46,832 nt of DNA from Pedobacter sp. UBA5917 (GTDB lineage Bacteria > Bacteroidota > Bacteroidia > Sphingobacteriales > Sphingobacteriaceae): positions 1 through 46,832 of the forward strand of contig NZ_DJDT01000283.1 in the NCBI RefSeq assembly GCF_002432345.1, in the 5' to 3' direction. Made by a program: the position numbers and the translations under genes. Numbering within the stretch: the stretch's first letter is position 1; each line of letters starts with the position of its first letter. Below the pieces are notes generated by a model that did not search any database, was not told the origin of the DNA, and saw only the letters and a program-made list of their open reading frames with translations. Shown one piece after another: positions 15,241-22,921 of the stretch.

Positions 15241-16461
15241 TTGAATTTTAACGACTTTAACTTTAACCCCGATTTATACGAAGGCTTAATGGCCATGGGG
15301 TATAAAAGCGCTACTCCAATACAAGAACAAGCCATACCGGTAATTTTAGATAACCACGATCTGATTGCCTGCGCCCAAACGGGAACCGGGAAAACCGCCA
15401 GCTATCTTTTGCCTGTAATGGACAAAATCAGCAGAGCTACCGATAGGCATAACAATACCTTAATTCTGGCACCAACGCGCGAATTGGCCCAACAGATCGA
15501 CTTACAGGTTGAAGCTTTGGCTTATTTTACCAATATCAGTTCGTTGGCCGTTTATGGTGGGGGAGACGGTATTGCCTACGAACAGCAAAAGCGTTCGATG
15601 CGCGAGGGTGTAGATATTATTATCGCTACTCCGGGTAGGTTAATGGCACATTTATCGTCGGGAGTATTAAAACTGCAGCACTTGCAGCACCTCATTTTGG
15701 ATGAGGCCGATAGGATGTTGGATATGGGCTTTTACGACGATATTATGCGTATTGTAAGCTATCTGCCAAAAGAAAGGCAAACGCTTCTGTTTTCGGCTAC
15801 CATGGCTCCAAAGATCAGGAAAATGGCCGGCAGCATCTTAAATCATCCACAGCAGATTACCATTTCGATTGCTAAGCCTGCCGAAGGAATCGATCAGCAA
15901 GCCTACAATATCCACGATCAGCAAAAACAGGCCCTGCTTTCTGATATTTTTAAAGCCGGAACCTATAAAAGTGCGATCATTTTTGCCTCGACAAAAGAAA
16001 AAGTAAAGGCATTATACAAAACATTTAAAAGCCTGAATATTAAAGCAGAGGCTTTCCACTCCGATTTGGGGCAGAAAGAAAGGGAAGATATTCTGTTGGC
16101 TTTTAAAAACAAAAGATTGCCTATCATTATCGGTACCGACGTGTTATCGCGTGGTATTGATGTAGAAGGGGTTGATCTTGTAATTAATTACGATGTTCCG
16201 GGCGATCCGGCTGATTATGTACACCGCATCGGTCGTACAGCCAGGGCAGCAACAAAAGGTACAGCCATTACGCTGGTTAACGGCAGGGATAAACGCAAAT
16301 TCGATAATATCGAAAAACTGATCGAAAAAGAAGTGCCGCGGATGCCATTGCCTGAAAGCATAGCCACCATGGAAATTACACATGTAGAGGAAAAAAGACC
16401 TCAAAATAAAGGCAAGAAAAAGGTTTGGCATAAAAAGAAAAAACCAAAGCCTTCAGCTTAA
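15241..16461 (+). CDS. DEAD-box ATP-dependent RNA helicase
   Basis: A 406-residue RhlE-type helicase acting on structured RNA, probably in ribosome assembly or cold adaptation. All motifs are present: Q motif GYKSATPIQEQA, motif I AQTGTGKT, Ia PTRELAQQ, II DEAD (LILDEADRMLDMGF), III SAT, V TDVLSRGIDVEG, VI HRIGRTAR. The C-terminal 25 residues are very basic (KGKKKVWHKKKKPKPS), as in RNA-binding tails. The start codon is TTG at 15241: the aromatic residue of the Q motif lies at the very beginning, so the next ATG is too late. A matching promoter is just upstream. Confidence 0.93.
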   Translation: MNFNDFNFNPDLYEGLMAMGYKSATPIQEQAIPVILDNHDLIACAQTGTGKTASYLLPVMDKISRATDRHNNTLILAPTRELAQQIDLQVEALAYFTNISSLAVYGGGDGIAYEQQKRSMREGVDIIIATPGRLMAHLSSGVLKLQHLQHLILDEADRMLDMGFYDDIMRIVSYLPKERQTLLFSATMAPKIRKMAGSILNHPQQITISIAKPAEGIDQQAYNIHDQQKQALLSDIFKAGTYKSAIIFASTKEKVKALYKTFKSLNIKAEAFHSDLGQKEREDILLAFKNKRLPIIIGTDVLSRGIDVEGVDLVINYDVPGDPADYVHRIGRTARAATKGTAITLVNGRDKRKFDNIEKLIEKEVPRMPLPESIATMEITHVEEKRPQNKGKKKVWHKKKKPKPSA

Positions 16462-16534
16462 AAATGTAAAAGGGAAGATGTAAAATGGATGATTGAGCTA
16501 GCGATAGGATATTCGTCCATTTTTTGAAAACGCT

Positions 16535-16572
16535 CGTCACCCTGTCCCGAACCTTCGGGATCAGGGTCTTTC
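16535..16572. repeat. Short variant of the CGTCACCCTGA repeat
   Basis: CGTCACCCTG, then a hairpin TCCCGAACCTTCGGGA, then TCAGGGTCTTTC. It contains only the left half of the family, with a different inner hairpin. Confidence 0.65.
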
Positions 16573-16640
16573 ATGCTAAACATTATTTTAAATCAGTCAT
16601 TATAGAGTTCAAGTTTTAGATTAATTCTGCGCTATTTCAA

Positions 16641-17552
16641 ATGGCAAATTTTATTCTTATCGGTTTATGCATTTTGGCGGGTATTCTTTTCAGAAAAAGC
16701 AAATCGTTACCAAAAGATGCACACAAGGGCATTAACGCCTGGATTATTTACATCGCTTTACCCGCAGTTTCGTTTAAATACCTTCCGCACATTACCTGGA
16801 CTAAAGACCTGCTTTTTCCAGCCCTGGCACCGGTCTGTATATGGCTGGCAGGTTGGCTGTTTATTACGGTTTACAGCCGGATGAGAAACCTCAGTAAGGC
16901 AACTTCGGGTGGATTAAAACTCACCAGTTCGTTAAGCAATACCTCATTTGTGGGTTTCCCGTTAATTGTGGCTTATTTTAGTGAAAAAGAACTCGGAATT
17001 GCCATTATCTGCGATCAGGTTACTTTCACACTTTTATCAACCATTGGTGTTATTGTAGCCATCCGATCGTCGCAGAACCAGAAATTGAGCGCAAAACTTG
17101 TTCTAAAAAAGGTATTGACTTTTCCACCCTTAATCGGTTGTGTATTGGCTTTAACTATACCCCATTTTATTGACATTTCTATACTCGATCCATTATTCGA
17201 TAAGCTGGCCGGAACGGTTGGTCCGCTGGCCTTGTTTTCGATCGGTTTACAGCTCAAATTTGGTGGCTGGTTCAGCGAACTCAAACACATCAGTTTGGCT
17301 TTGTTGTACAAGTTAATTCTGGCTCCCTTGCTCGTGATGTTGATTGCCCTGGTTCTGGGCATGAATGGAACAATTACCAAAATAACCATTTTCGAAATGG
17401 CCATGCCTACATTATTAACCGCAGGAGTAGTAGCCGACCAATACAACCTTAACCCTAAACTTTCCAATCTGGTAGTCGGGATCGGGATATTGCTTTCGTT
17501 TATAACCACAGGTTTGTGGTGGCTGGTGCTAACTTACTCGGGGCTGGTTTAA
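16641..17552 (+). CDS. AEC-family transporter (auxin efflux carrier type)
   Basis: A 303-residue inner-membrane permease of the AEC/PIN-like family, which in bacteria exports small organic acids such as malonate or malate. About ten hydrophobic helices are visible. Family traits include the N-terminal GLCILAGILFRKSKSLPKDA, the broken helix with NAWIIYIALPAVSF, NTSFVGFPLIVAYF in the middle, and the C-terminal MAMPTLLTAGVVADQYN. The substrate cannot be told. It has no clear operon partner; long repeats flank it on both sides. Confidence 0.88.
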   Translation: MANFILIGLCILAGILFRKSKSLPKDAHKGINAWIIYIALPAVSFKYLPHITWTKDLLFPALAPVCIWLAGWLFITVYSRMRNLSKATSGGLKLTSSLSNTSFVGFPLIVAYFSEKELGIAIICDQVTFTLLSTIGVIVAIRSSQNQKLSAKLVLKKVLTFPPLIGCVLALTIPHFIDISILDPLFDKLAGTVGPLALFSIGLQLKFGGWFSELKHISLALLYKLILAPLLVMLIALVLGMNGTITKITIFEMAMPTLLTAGVVADQYNLNPKLSNLVVGIGILLSFITTGLWWLVLTYSGLV

Positions 17553-17564
17553 GTTAATTCGTTT

Positions 17565-17840
17565 TTAACCGCAAAGCACGCAAAGGGAAGGGCGCGGAGA
17601 ACACAGAGGATTTTTTTTGCAACGCCTGCCTAGCTGTTCAGGCAGGGATGCACGGATTTACAGACAAAATCGTCATCTCGACTGGAACGCAGTGGAATGG
17701 AAATCCTTCAACTCCGCTCAGGATGACAAAGTAGATTTGACAGAGGCACTCGAAATGACGGTTTGGGAGGAGCTTCGCTTAACGCCAGCCACCATACGCT
17801 TAGCGCTCTTTGCTAAAAACCTAGCGTCCTTTGCGGTTAA
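17565..17840. repeat. Composite nested repeat between AEC and C1 peptidase genes
   Basis: The outer arms TTAACCGCAAAGCACGCAAA (17565-17584) and GCGTCCTTTGCGGTTAA (17824-17840) are inverted. Inside lies 17671-17728, which starts like the CGTCATCTCGA family (CGTCATCTCGACTGGAACGC) and ends like the GTCATCCTGAACG family (CTCCGCTCAGGATGAC), that is, a chimera. A further partial arm, CTCGAAATGACGG, lies near 17749-17761. The gap holds no gene. Confidence 0.7.
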
Positions 17841-17844
17841 CACC

Positions 17845-17876
17845 AATAAAAAAGCCGCAAAATCTCTCTTGCGGCT
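17845..17876 (-). terminator. Terminator of the C1 peptidase gene
   Basis: On the minus strand AGCCGCAA and TTGCGGCT pair around an 8-base loop and run into six Ts. It lies about 20 bases after the peptidase stop. Confidence 0.8.
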
Positions 17877-17898
17877 CCTTTAAATATGTTTAAAATGC

Positions 17899-19092
17899 TT
17901 ACAAAGCTAATTTCTTAGCAATGACGGCCGGAATACCGGCTTTATTCAATAAAATGGCTGTGGTTTTATATTTTACGTAGTTTTTGGTTACGTATAAATA
18001 GCCTTTATAATCGTTGGTTGCTCCCCATGAGTTTTTAACGATATAGTATTCTTTACCGGTTTGATCTTTGGCTAAACCTACGATATGCATACCATGATCA
18101 TCGGTAGTCTGGTAATTATCGAAAGCCAACTGACGGTTTTCCTGCGTAATTTCCATTTCTGGCTGTGGACCGTTAAAAAGTTCAGCTTTTTGTTTCATTG
18201 TCATATCTGCGAAAGGCGTTTGCGGAACAAAAGCAACACCGTTTTTCCAGCTGAAAGTTTTTTCGCTTACATCAGTTGCCCATGCAACAGTGTAACCACC
18301 TTTTAATGCATTGTCGATAATATCTGTAAGTTCATTTACTTTAACATTGTAAACCTGATCGAACGACCAGTTATCAGGCACTAGCAAAGTAAACTTGCTG
18401 TAAAAAGGATGATCGTTAAAAGATGATAATTCTACATAATTATCAGGATTTAAACCCACAACTTCCTGTGCAAAGGTTTTTGGTGTATATTTTTTGCCGT
18501 TATAGGTAAAATTTTCCGGTACGGCACCTAAGTAAGCATCAATTACGCCTGTGTAAGCTTTTAACCAGTTAGGAGTTAACTCGCCATTTGCATTTTTAAC
18601 CACTGCTTCTAAAACACCTTTTTCAATATCGCCAAGCTCGGCAGTTTTATTGATTTTGGTACCATAGTTTAAGCCGGTATACACTTCCTGTGGAACTGCA
18701 CCGTATTTTTTGTACATATTGATTACATCGTGCAAAGCACCGCCATCGCCCAGCGAAACGGCTCCATGCATGCGTACGTAATTTTTTCCTTTTTCTACGT
18801 AAGCATTACGTGCGGAAAAAAGCTGCGATAAGGTTACAGGTTGTTTACCTGCCTTGATCATTTCAGACTCTAAAAATGAATTGGTCGAATAGCTCCAGCA
18901 GGTACCTGACGAACCCTGGTTCTGAACTGGTGTATTAGCAAGATTAATCAGTTCGGTAAATTTAAAAGAAGCCGCACTGTTTTCGCTCTGGTTGTTTTTT
19001 AAAGAATTAACAAGATTGTCTTGGCCGTAAGTTACCATAGTAGATAACGACAAAGCCAAACCAATCACACTGATTTTGGTGTAGTTGATCAT
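17899..19092 (-). CDS. Exported C1-family cysteine peptidase (bleomycin hydrolase/PepC-like)
   Basis: A 397-residue papain-like peptidase. The signal peptide (SVIGLALSLSTMVTYG) probably is cleaved before Q24. The catalytic cysteine is C65 in QNQGSSGTCWSY, with the oxyanion glutamine just before; the catalytic histidine is H336 in HGMHIVGLAKD and the asparagine N354 in KNSWG. The spacing and the segment KYGAVPQEVYTGLNYG resemble bleomycin hydrolase-type aminopeptidases rather than short papains. An exported location is typical for the Bacteroidota version. The gene appears to be transcribed alone. Confidence 0.9.
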   Translation of the reverse strand: MINYTKISVIGLALSLSTMVTYGQDNLVNSLKNNQSENSAASFKFTELINLANTPVQNQGSSGTCWSYSTNSFLESEMIKAGKQPVTLSQLFSARNAYVEKGKNYVRMHGAVSLGDGGALHDVINMYKKYGAVPQEVYTGLNYGTKINKTAELGDIEKGVLEAVVKNANGELTPNWLKAYTGVIDAYLGAVPENFTYNGKKYTPKTFAQEVVGLNPDNYVELSSFNDHPFYSKFTLLVPDNWSFDQVYNVKVNELTDIIDNALKGGYTVAWATDVSEKTFSWKNGVAFVPQTPFADMTMKQKAELFNGPQPEMEITQENRQLAFDNYQTTDDHGMHIVGLAKDQTGKEYYIVKNSWGATNDYKGYLYVTKNYVKYKTTAILLNKAGIPAVIAKKLAL

Positions 19093-19205
19093 TTTTTATG
19101 AATAATTATTAAAAATTGAGCGAATGTAGAAATACTTGCTGATTTAGGGTCAGAAAGTTTGTAATAAATCGATAACATAAGTCATTTAATTGCAACAAAG
19201 TTGAA

Positions 19206-20633
19206 TTAACACTCTGGCAAACTGATCGGGATATTGGTTGCCAAGCCTCCATCAGAGGTTTCTTTGTATTTGGCGTTCATATCCAGGGCCGTTTCCCACA
19301 TGGTGTTAACCACGGCATCCAAGCTTACTTTGGCTTTATCGGGATTACTTTGCAGGGCCAACTGACTAGCCGTAATGGCTTTAATGGCCCCCATGGTGTT
19401 CCGTTCGATGCAGGGGATCTGTACCAAACCACCGATCGGATCGCAGGTTAAGCCTAAATGATGTTCCATGGCAATTTCGGCAGCCATTAAAACCTGCCTT
19501 TGCGAGCCGCCAAGACATTCGGTAAGTGCTGCTGCGGCCATAGCAGATGAAACACCAATTTCGGCCTGACAGCCGCCCATTGCAGCAGATATGGTTGCAC
19601 CTTTTTTGAAAATACTGCCTATTTCTGAAGCACAGGCAATAAACTGGATGATTTTTTCTTCGCTATAACCGTCGCAAAAGGTAATAAAATATTGCAGAAC
19701 CGCAGGGATAACACCGGCAGCACCATTTGTTGGTGCTGTTACCACGCGGCCAAATGAAGCATTTTCTTCGTTTACGGCCAGGGCAAAACAGCTTACCCAA
19801 TCTAAAGTATAATTAAAGCCGTTACCGCCTTTTCTGATCGCTTCTACCCAGCCATCGTAATTGGCATATTCGCTTTTGTTGATCAAACGTTTATTCAAAG
19901 GAAAGGCTCTCCGGGCAACGTTTAAGCCGCCGGGTAAAAAACCGGTAGTATGGCAGCCACGGTAAATACAATCGCGCATTACGGCGAAATGCTGTAAAAT
20001 ACCTTTTTTGGTTTCCGCCTCGGTACGCCAGGCCAATTCGTTTTCCATTACGATTTCGCTCACCTTTAATCCGGTTGATAAGCACCAGTGTAATAGTTCT
20101 TTGGCTTTTTCTACCGGAAATGGAAGATCTACCTGCGCTTTATTGCTGTTGTCTTCACCTTCTTTTACCACAAAACCACCTCCAATAGAATAATAGGTTT
20201 CTGAAAAGGCTTTTCCGTTATTTAAAAACGCCTGAAAAGTTACTGCATTGGGGTGAAAAGGTAAACTTTCGGTAAAAAGGAAGAGTAAATCTTCGTCATA
20301 GTCAAAATTGATGATCAGATTGCCTGCAAGATTCAGTTTTTTGTCGCGTTGGATGCTTTCGAAAGTAGGTGTAACCGCATCTACATCAAAAGTTACCGGA
20401 TCGGCACCAGTTAAACCCAATAAAATGGCTACATCGGTTCCGTGTCCCTTACCTGTTTTTGCAAGTGAACCATACAATAATATCTTAATGCCTTCAATAT
20501 CGTTAATCAGGCCATTTTGCGCAAGCGAAGAAGTAAATTGCTGTGCCGCACGCCATGGGCCTAAAGTATGCGAACTGGATGGGCCAATGCCTATTTTAAA
20601 GATATCGAAAACCGAAATTTGTTCCTTGATCAT
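19206..20633 (-). CDS. sdaA: L-serine ammonia-lyase (serine dehydratase), single chain, iron-sulfur type
   Basis: A 475-residue enzyme that converts L-serine to pyruvate and ammonia. The N-terminal domain begins with the hallmark SVFDIFKIGIGPSSSHTLGP; the C-terminal domain includes TAPTNGAAGVIPAVLQYF, AMGGCQAEIGVSSAMAAAA and CDPIGGLVQIPCIERN, which supply the cysteines for the 4Fe-4S cluster. Both domains lie in one chain, as in E. coli SdaA, not split as in Bacillus SdaAA/SdaAB. A perfect -7 box lies 18 bases before its ATG. Confidence 0.95.
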   Translation of the reverse strand: MIKEQISVFDIFKIGIGPSSSHTLGPWRAAQQFTSSLAQNGLINDIEGIKILLYGSLAKTGKGHGTDVAILLGLTGADPVTFDVDAVTPTFESIQRDKKLNLAGNLIINFDYDEDLLFLFTESLPFHPNAVTFQAFLNNGKAFSETYYSIGGGFVVKEGEDNSNKAQVDLPFPVEKAKELLHWCLSTGLKVSEIVMENELAWRTEAETKKGILQHFAVMRDCIYRGCHTTGFLPGGLNVARRAFPLNKRLINKSEYANYDGWVEAIRKGGNGFNYTLDWVSCFALAVNEENASFGRVVTAPTNGAAGVIPAVLQYFITFCDGYSEEKIIQFIACASEIGSIFKKGATISAAMGGCQAEIGVSSAMAAAALTECLGGSQRQVLMAAEIAMEHHLGLTCDPIGGLVQIPCIERNTMGAIKAITASQLALQSNPDKAKVSLDAVVNTMWETALDMNAKYKETSDGGLATNIPISLPEC

Positions 20634-20650
20634 TATGAATATAAGTTATA

Positions 20651-20658
20651 CAAAGCTA
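20651..20658 (-). promoter_or_regulatory. -7 promoter box for sdaA
   Basis: On the minus strand TAGCTTTG, an exact TAnnTTTG match, 17 bases before the ATG. The -33 site is weak. Confidence 0.5.
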
Positions 20659-20661
20659 TGA

Positions 20662-20692
20662 TTGTTTTATGATTTTGGCTAAATTAATTTTG
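20662..20692 (+). promoter_or_regulatory. Promoter for the RDD gene
   Basis: TTG (20662-20664), 20 bases of spacing, then TAATTTTG (20685-20692). This would place the transcript start around 20700, ahead of the upstream ATG at 20746. Confidence 0.5.
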
Positions 20693-20745
20693 ACCGATGA
20701 TCAAAATATTTTACCTTAGAAAGGTCTAATTATAAACGCTCTAAA

Positions 20746-20832
20746 ATGGACTTCAGCACAAACGATTAGGTAGTTGATTTAGATTACTGCCGCGCCACCA
20801 CAGGTAAAAGATTTGCCAATTACGTTATCGAT
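20746..20832 (+). pseudogene. N-terminal codons of the RDD gene, interrupted by TAG
   Basis: An ATG at 20746 opens a frame identical to that of the RDD gene: MDFSTND, TAG at 20767-20769, then VVDLDYCRATTGKRFANYVI and D before the ATG at 20833. RFANYVID is the typical first RDD segment with the conserved arginine and aspartate. The whole stretch is in frame with no other stop, so it looks like one gene with a nonsense codon at position 8, a sequencing error, or translation restarting inside. Confidence 0.6.
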
Positions 20833-21237
20833 ATGATCGTATTTTACATTGTCGCTTTTGTATTGGGAATTGTAATCGGTATTTTAAAACCAGATTTATT
20901 AACGGGTTTGGATAATTTATCCCTGCGTTTAATTATGCTGTTGTTTTACGCTATTGTGATGTTTATGACAGAGGGAATGTCTAACGGAAGATCGATAGGC
21001 AAATTAATTACGGGTACAAGGGCGGTAAATGAGGATGGTAGTGATATGACTTTTCAAAAAGCCTTTGTTAGGAATATCGTTCGGGCTATTCCATTTAATG
21101 CGTTAAGTGCTTTGGGCACGCCAAGTCATCCTTGGCACGATCGCTGGTCGGATACCATTGTAATCGACGAGAAGAAACTTGCTTTACATACCAGTAGGGC
21201 AGAGCTGTTTGATTCGGTTAAAAATCAAACTCTATAA
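20833..21237 (+). CDS. RDD-family membrane protein (N-terminus possibly lost)
   Basis: The frame from the ATG at 20833 gives 134 residues with two or three membrane helices (MIVFYIVAFVLGIVIGIL; LSLRLIMLLFYAIVMFM). The second RDD half is present: GRSIGKLITGTRAV, KAFVRNIVRAIPFNALSAL and HPWHDRWSDTIVI. The conserved first arginine and aspartate lie upstream of this ATG, behind an in-frame TAG, so the protein as read here would be incomplete. RDD proteins are small membrane proteins, some linked to ion exchange, mostly unstudied. The end overlaps the convergent MgtC-family gene by 20 bases. Confidence 0.75.
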   Translation: MIVFYIVAFVLGIVIGILKPDLLTGLDNLSLRLIMLLFYAIVMFMTEGMSNGRSIGKLITGTRAVNEDGSDMTFQKAFVRNIVRAIPFNALSALGTPSHPWHDRWSDTIVIDEKKLALHTSRAELFDSVKNQTL

Positions 21238-21877
21238 TATCCTTATCCTTTAGCATACGCTCCACAAATTTCTGATGGTTTTGCGGTGTTCCGGTAGCAA
21301 TCCAGTTTCCGGTGATGATGTCGTTTACCAATTGGTGTTTGCCACGCTGCGGCTTAAGCTTACTTTCTCTAAAAACCTCCTCGTAGCTTTCCAGATCGCC
21401 GTGGGTATGCTGTTTTTTCACAATGCGGTAAACCCTTTTTGTAAACCTGCGGTCGCCGATTTCTTCCAGAAAAGGAAAAATAATCAGGGCCAGTAATACC
21501 ACAATGGTAACGCCAACTGCCTGCTCGTAATAGCCGGAACCAATGGCCATGCCGATGGCCGCAACAATCCAGATAATACAGGCGGTAGTGAGCCCTTTTA
21601 CGCGGTTTTCTTCTTTGAAAATTACGCCGGCACCAAGAAAACCGATGCCGGTAACAATATTGGAGGCAATACGATCCTGACTGGTTGGACCGATTTTGAT
21701 GGATAAAATGGTAAATAGGGTAGCACCCAAACCGATCATCATCATGGTTTTTAAACCTGCCGATTTACTTCTGTATTCTCGTTCGGCCCCAATGATGCCG
21801 CAAAGCAGGGTAGCCAATAAAAATTTATTGATTTCGCTTTGTGTAATAAAATGGTCGTGATCTAAGATTTCGTTCAT
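21218..21877 (-). CDS. MgtC/SapB-family membrane protein
   Basis: A 219-residue protein with four or five membrane helices in the first 140 residues. MgtC hallmarks are visible: LLATLLCGIIGAEREYRSKS, AGLKTMMMIGLGATLFT, ASNIVTGIGFLGAGVIFKEE and VKGLTTACIIWIVAAIGMAI. The remaining 75 residues form a soluble tail without a clear ACT domain. MgtC proteins help survival at low magnesium or in acid and act on ATP synthase or phosphate homeostasis in pathogens; the role here is unknown. It converges on the RDD gene and lies downstream of porP on the same strand, 24 bases after it. Confidence 0.9.
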   Translation of the reverse strand: MNEILDHDHFITQSEINKFLLATLLCGIIGAEREYRSKSAGLKTMMMIGLGATLFTILSIKIGPTSQDRIASNIVTGIGFLGAGVIFKEENRVKGLTTACIIWIVAAIGMAIGSGYYEQAVGVTIVVLLALIIFPFLEEIGDRRFTKRVYRIVKKQHTHGDLESYEEVFRESKLKPQRGKHQLVNDIITGNWIATGTPQNHQKFVERMLKDKDIIEFDF

Positions 21878-21901
21878 TGCCCCTGGATTATCATTGGCAA
21901 A

Positions 21902-22921
21902 TTAATAAAAATCGTAACATCTCAGGCCATTTGCCCGACCTCCATTTGAACTATTTGGAAAATATTTTTCGTAGCCCACACCAATTTCGGATGTTCCACC
22001 CGTATTGGAGTAATTAATTTTTGATATGGTGGCGTCGTGACTGATGCCCAGCCTGAATTTTTCGCCGTTGGTACGCCTGTTGAAAATATCGAAGATCACT
22101 GAAAAAACAATGGCATCATTTCCGTTCGAATTCCCATCGTTGCGGTACCAGATACCTGCATTAATGCCTGCATATTTGTACTGCATGCCTGCGCTGAAAG
22201 AGCTTACGTTACCCTGTTTGTACGCTACGATTGAGGGGATAATGTAATTGCCATCGCGATCATATTCATCGGGCACCAAAGTAAGTTTATAACTTAAGTT
22301 TGCTGAAATGCGCATGGGTAACTTTGCCTGAAAACCAGATAAAGATTCGTCGGGGCGGTTAAGGTGGTGTGTGGCTAAACCCAGCATAAATTTGCCTACC
22401 ACAAGGTTAGCTCCGGCGTTGGCATCAAAATAGTATCTGCTATCGATACTGGGGCGTTCTGCACCCGAAACGCTGCCGGGAATATAACCGGTGCCAATAT
22501 CGATCTGATCACCAAAAACAAGTTTATCCCAGTTTAATTTCTGGTTGGTAATACCGCCCTGTAAGCCGAATGAAAGGGCGAAATCGTCTCCGCCGATGAT
22601 GTAAGAATAGCTTAAAGCAATGTTGTTTTTAACCAGATAGGCCGTACCCTCGCTACTGCGGTTAAAAATGATCCCAACTCCGCTGTTCAATCTCCGCAGG
22701 TTCAGGTCGCCCGAAGCGGTCATGTACGAATAATCGCTTGCCAAACCCGTCCATTGGTTACGGTAAAGGGCATTAAACCTGAGGTCGCCTTCAAACTGAC
22801 CCGTTAAGGCCGGATTTAAATAAATCGGGGCGTTATAAAACTGCGAATAAATATGGTCCTGCGCCAGCGAAATCAATGGCAGCATCCAAAACAAAAATAA
22901 TATTATCCTTCTCCTCATCAT
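21902..22921 (-). CDS. PorP/SprF-family type IX secretion membrane protein
   Basis: A 339-residue outer-membrane barrel-like protein. The signal peptide (IILFLFWMLPLISLA) is cleaved before Q21; the family hallmark follows: DHIYSQFYNAPIYLNPALTG, then RFNALYRNQW. Many alternating beta strands follow, including GIIFNRSSEGTAYLVKNN and the C-terminal EIGVGYEKYF. SprF-like proteins anchor or help export SprB-like adhesins. The start overlaps the end of the giant gene by 4 bases (ATGA), so translation is coupled and this protein probably serves that product. A second ATG at 22918 is also possible. Confidence 0.93.
   Translation of the reverse strand: MMRRRIILFLFWMLPLISLAQDHIYSQFYNAPIYLNPALTGQFEGDLRFNALYRNQWTGLASDYSYMTASGDLNLRRLNSGVGIIFNRSSEGTAYLVKNNIALSYSYIIGGDDFALSFGLQGGITNQKLNWDKLVFGDQIDIGTGYIPGSVSGAERPSIDSRYYFDANAGANLVVGKFMLGLATHHLNRPDESLSGFQAKLPMRISANLSYKLTLVPDEYDRDGNYIIPSIVAYKQGNVSSFSAGMQYKYAGINAGIWYRNDGNSNGNDAIVFSVIFDIFNRRTNGEKFRLGISHDATISKINYSNTGGTSEIGVGYEKYFPNSSNGGRANGLRCYDFY

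Noticed and set aside
17617..17883. Open frame of 88 codons in the gap after the AEC transporter
   Set aside because: It lies entirely in nested repeats and the peptidase terminator.
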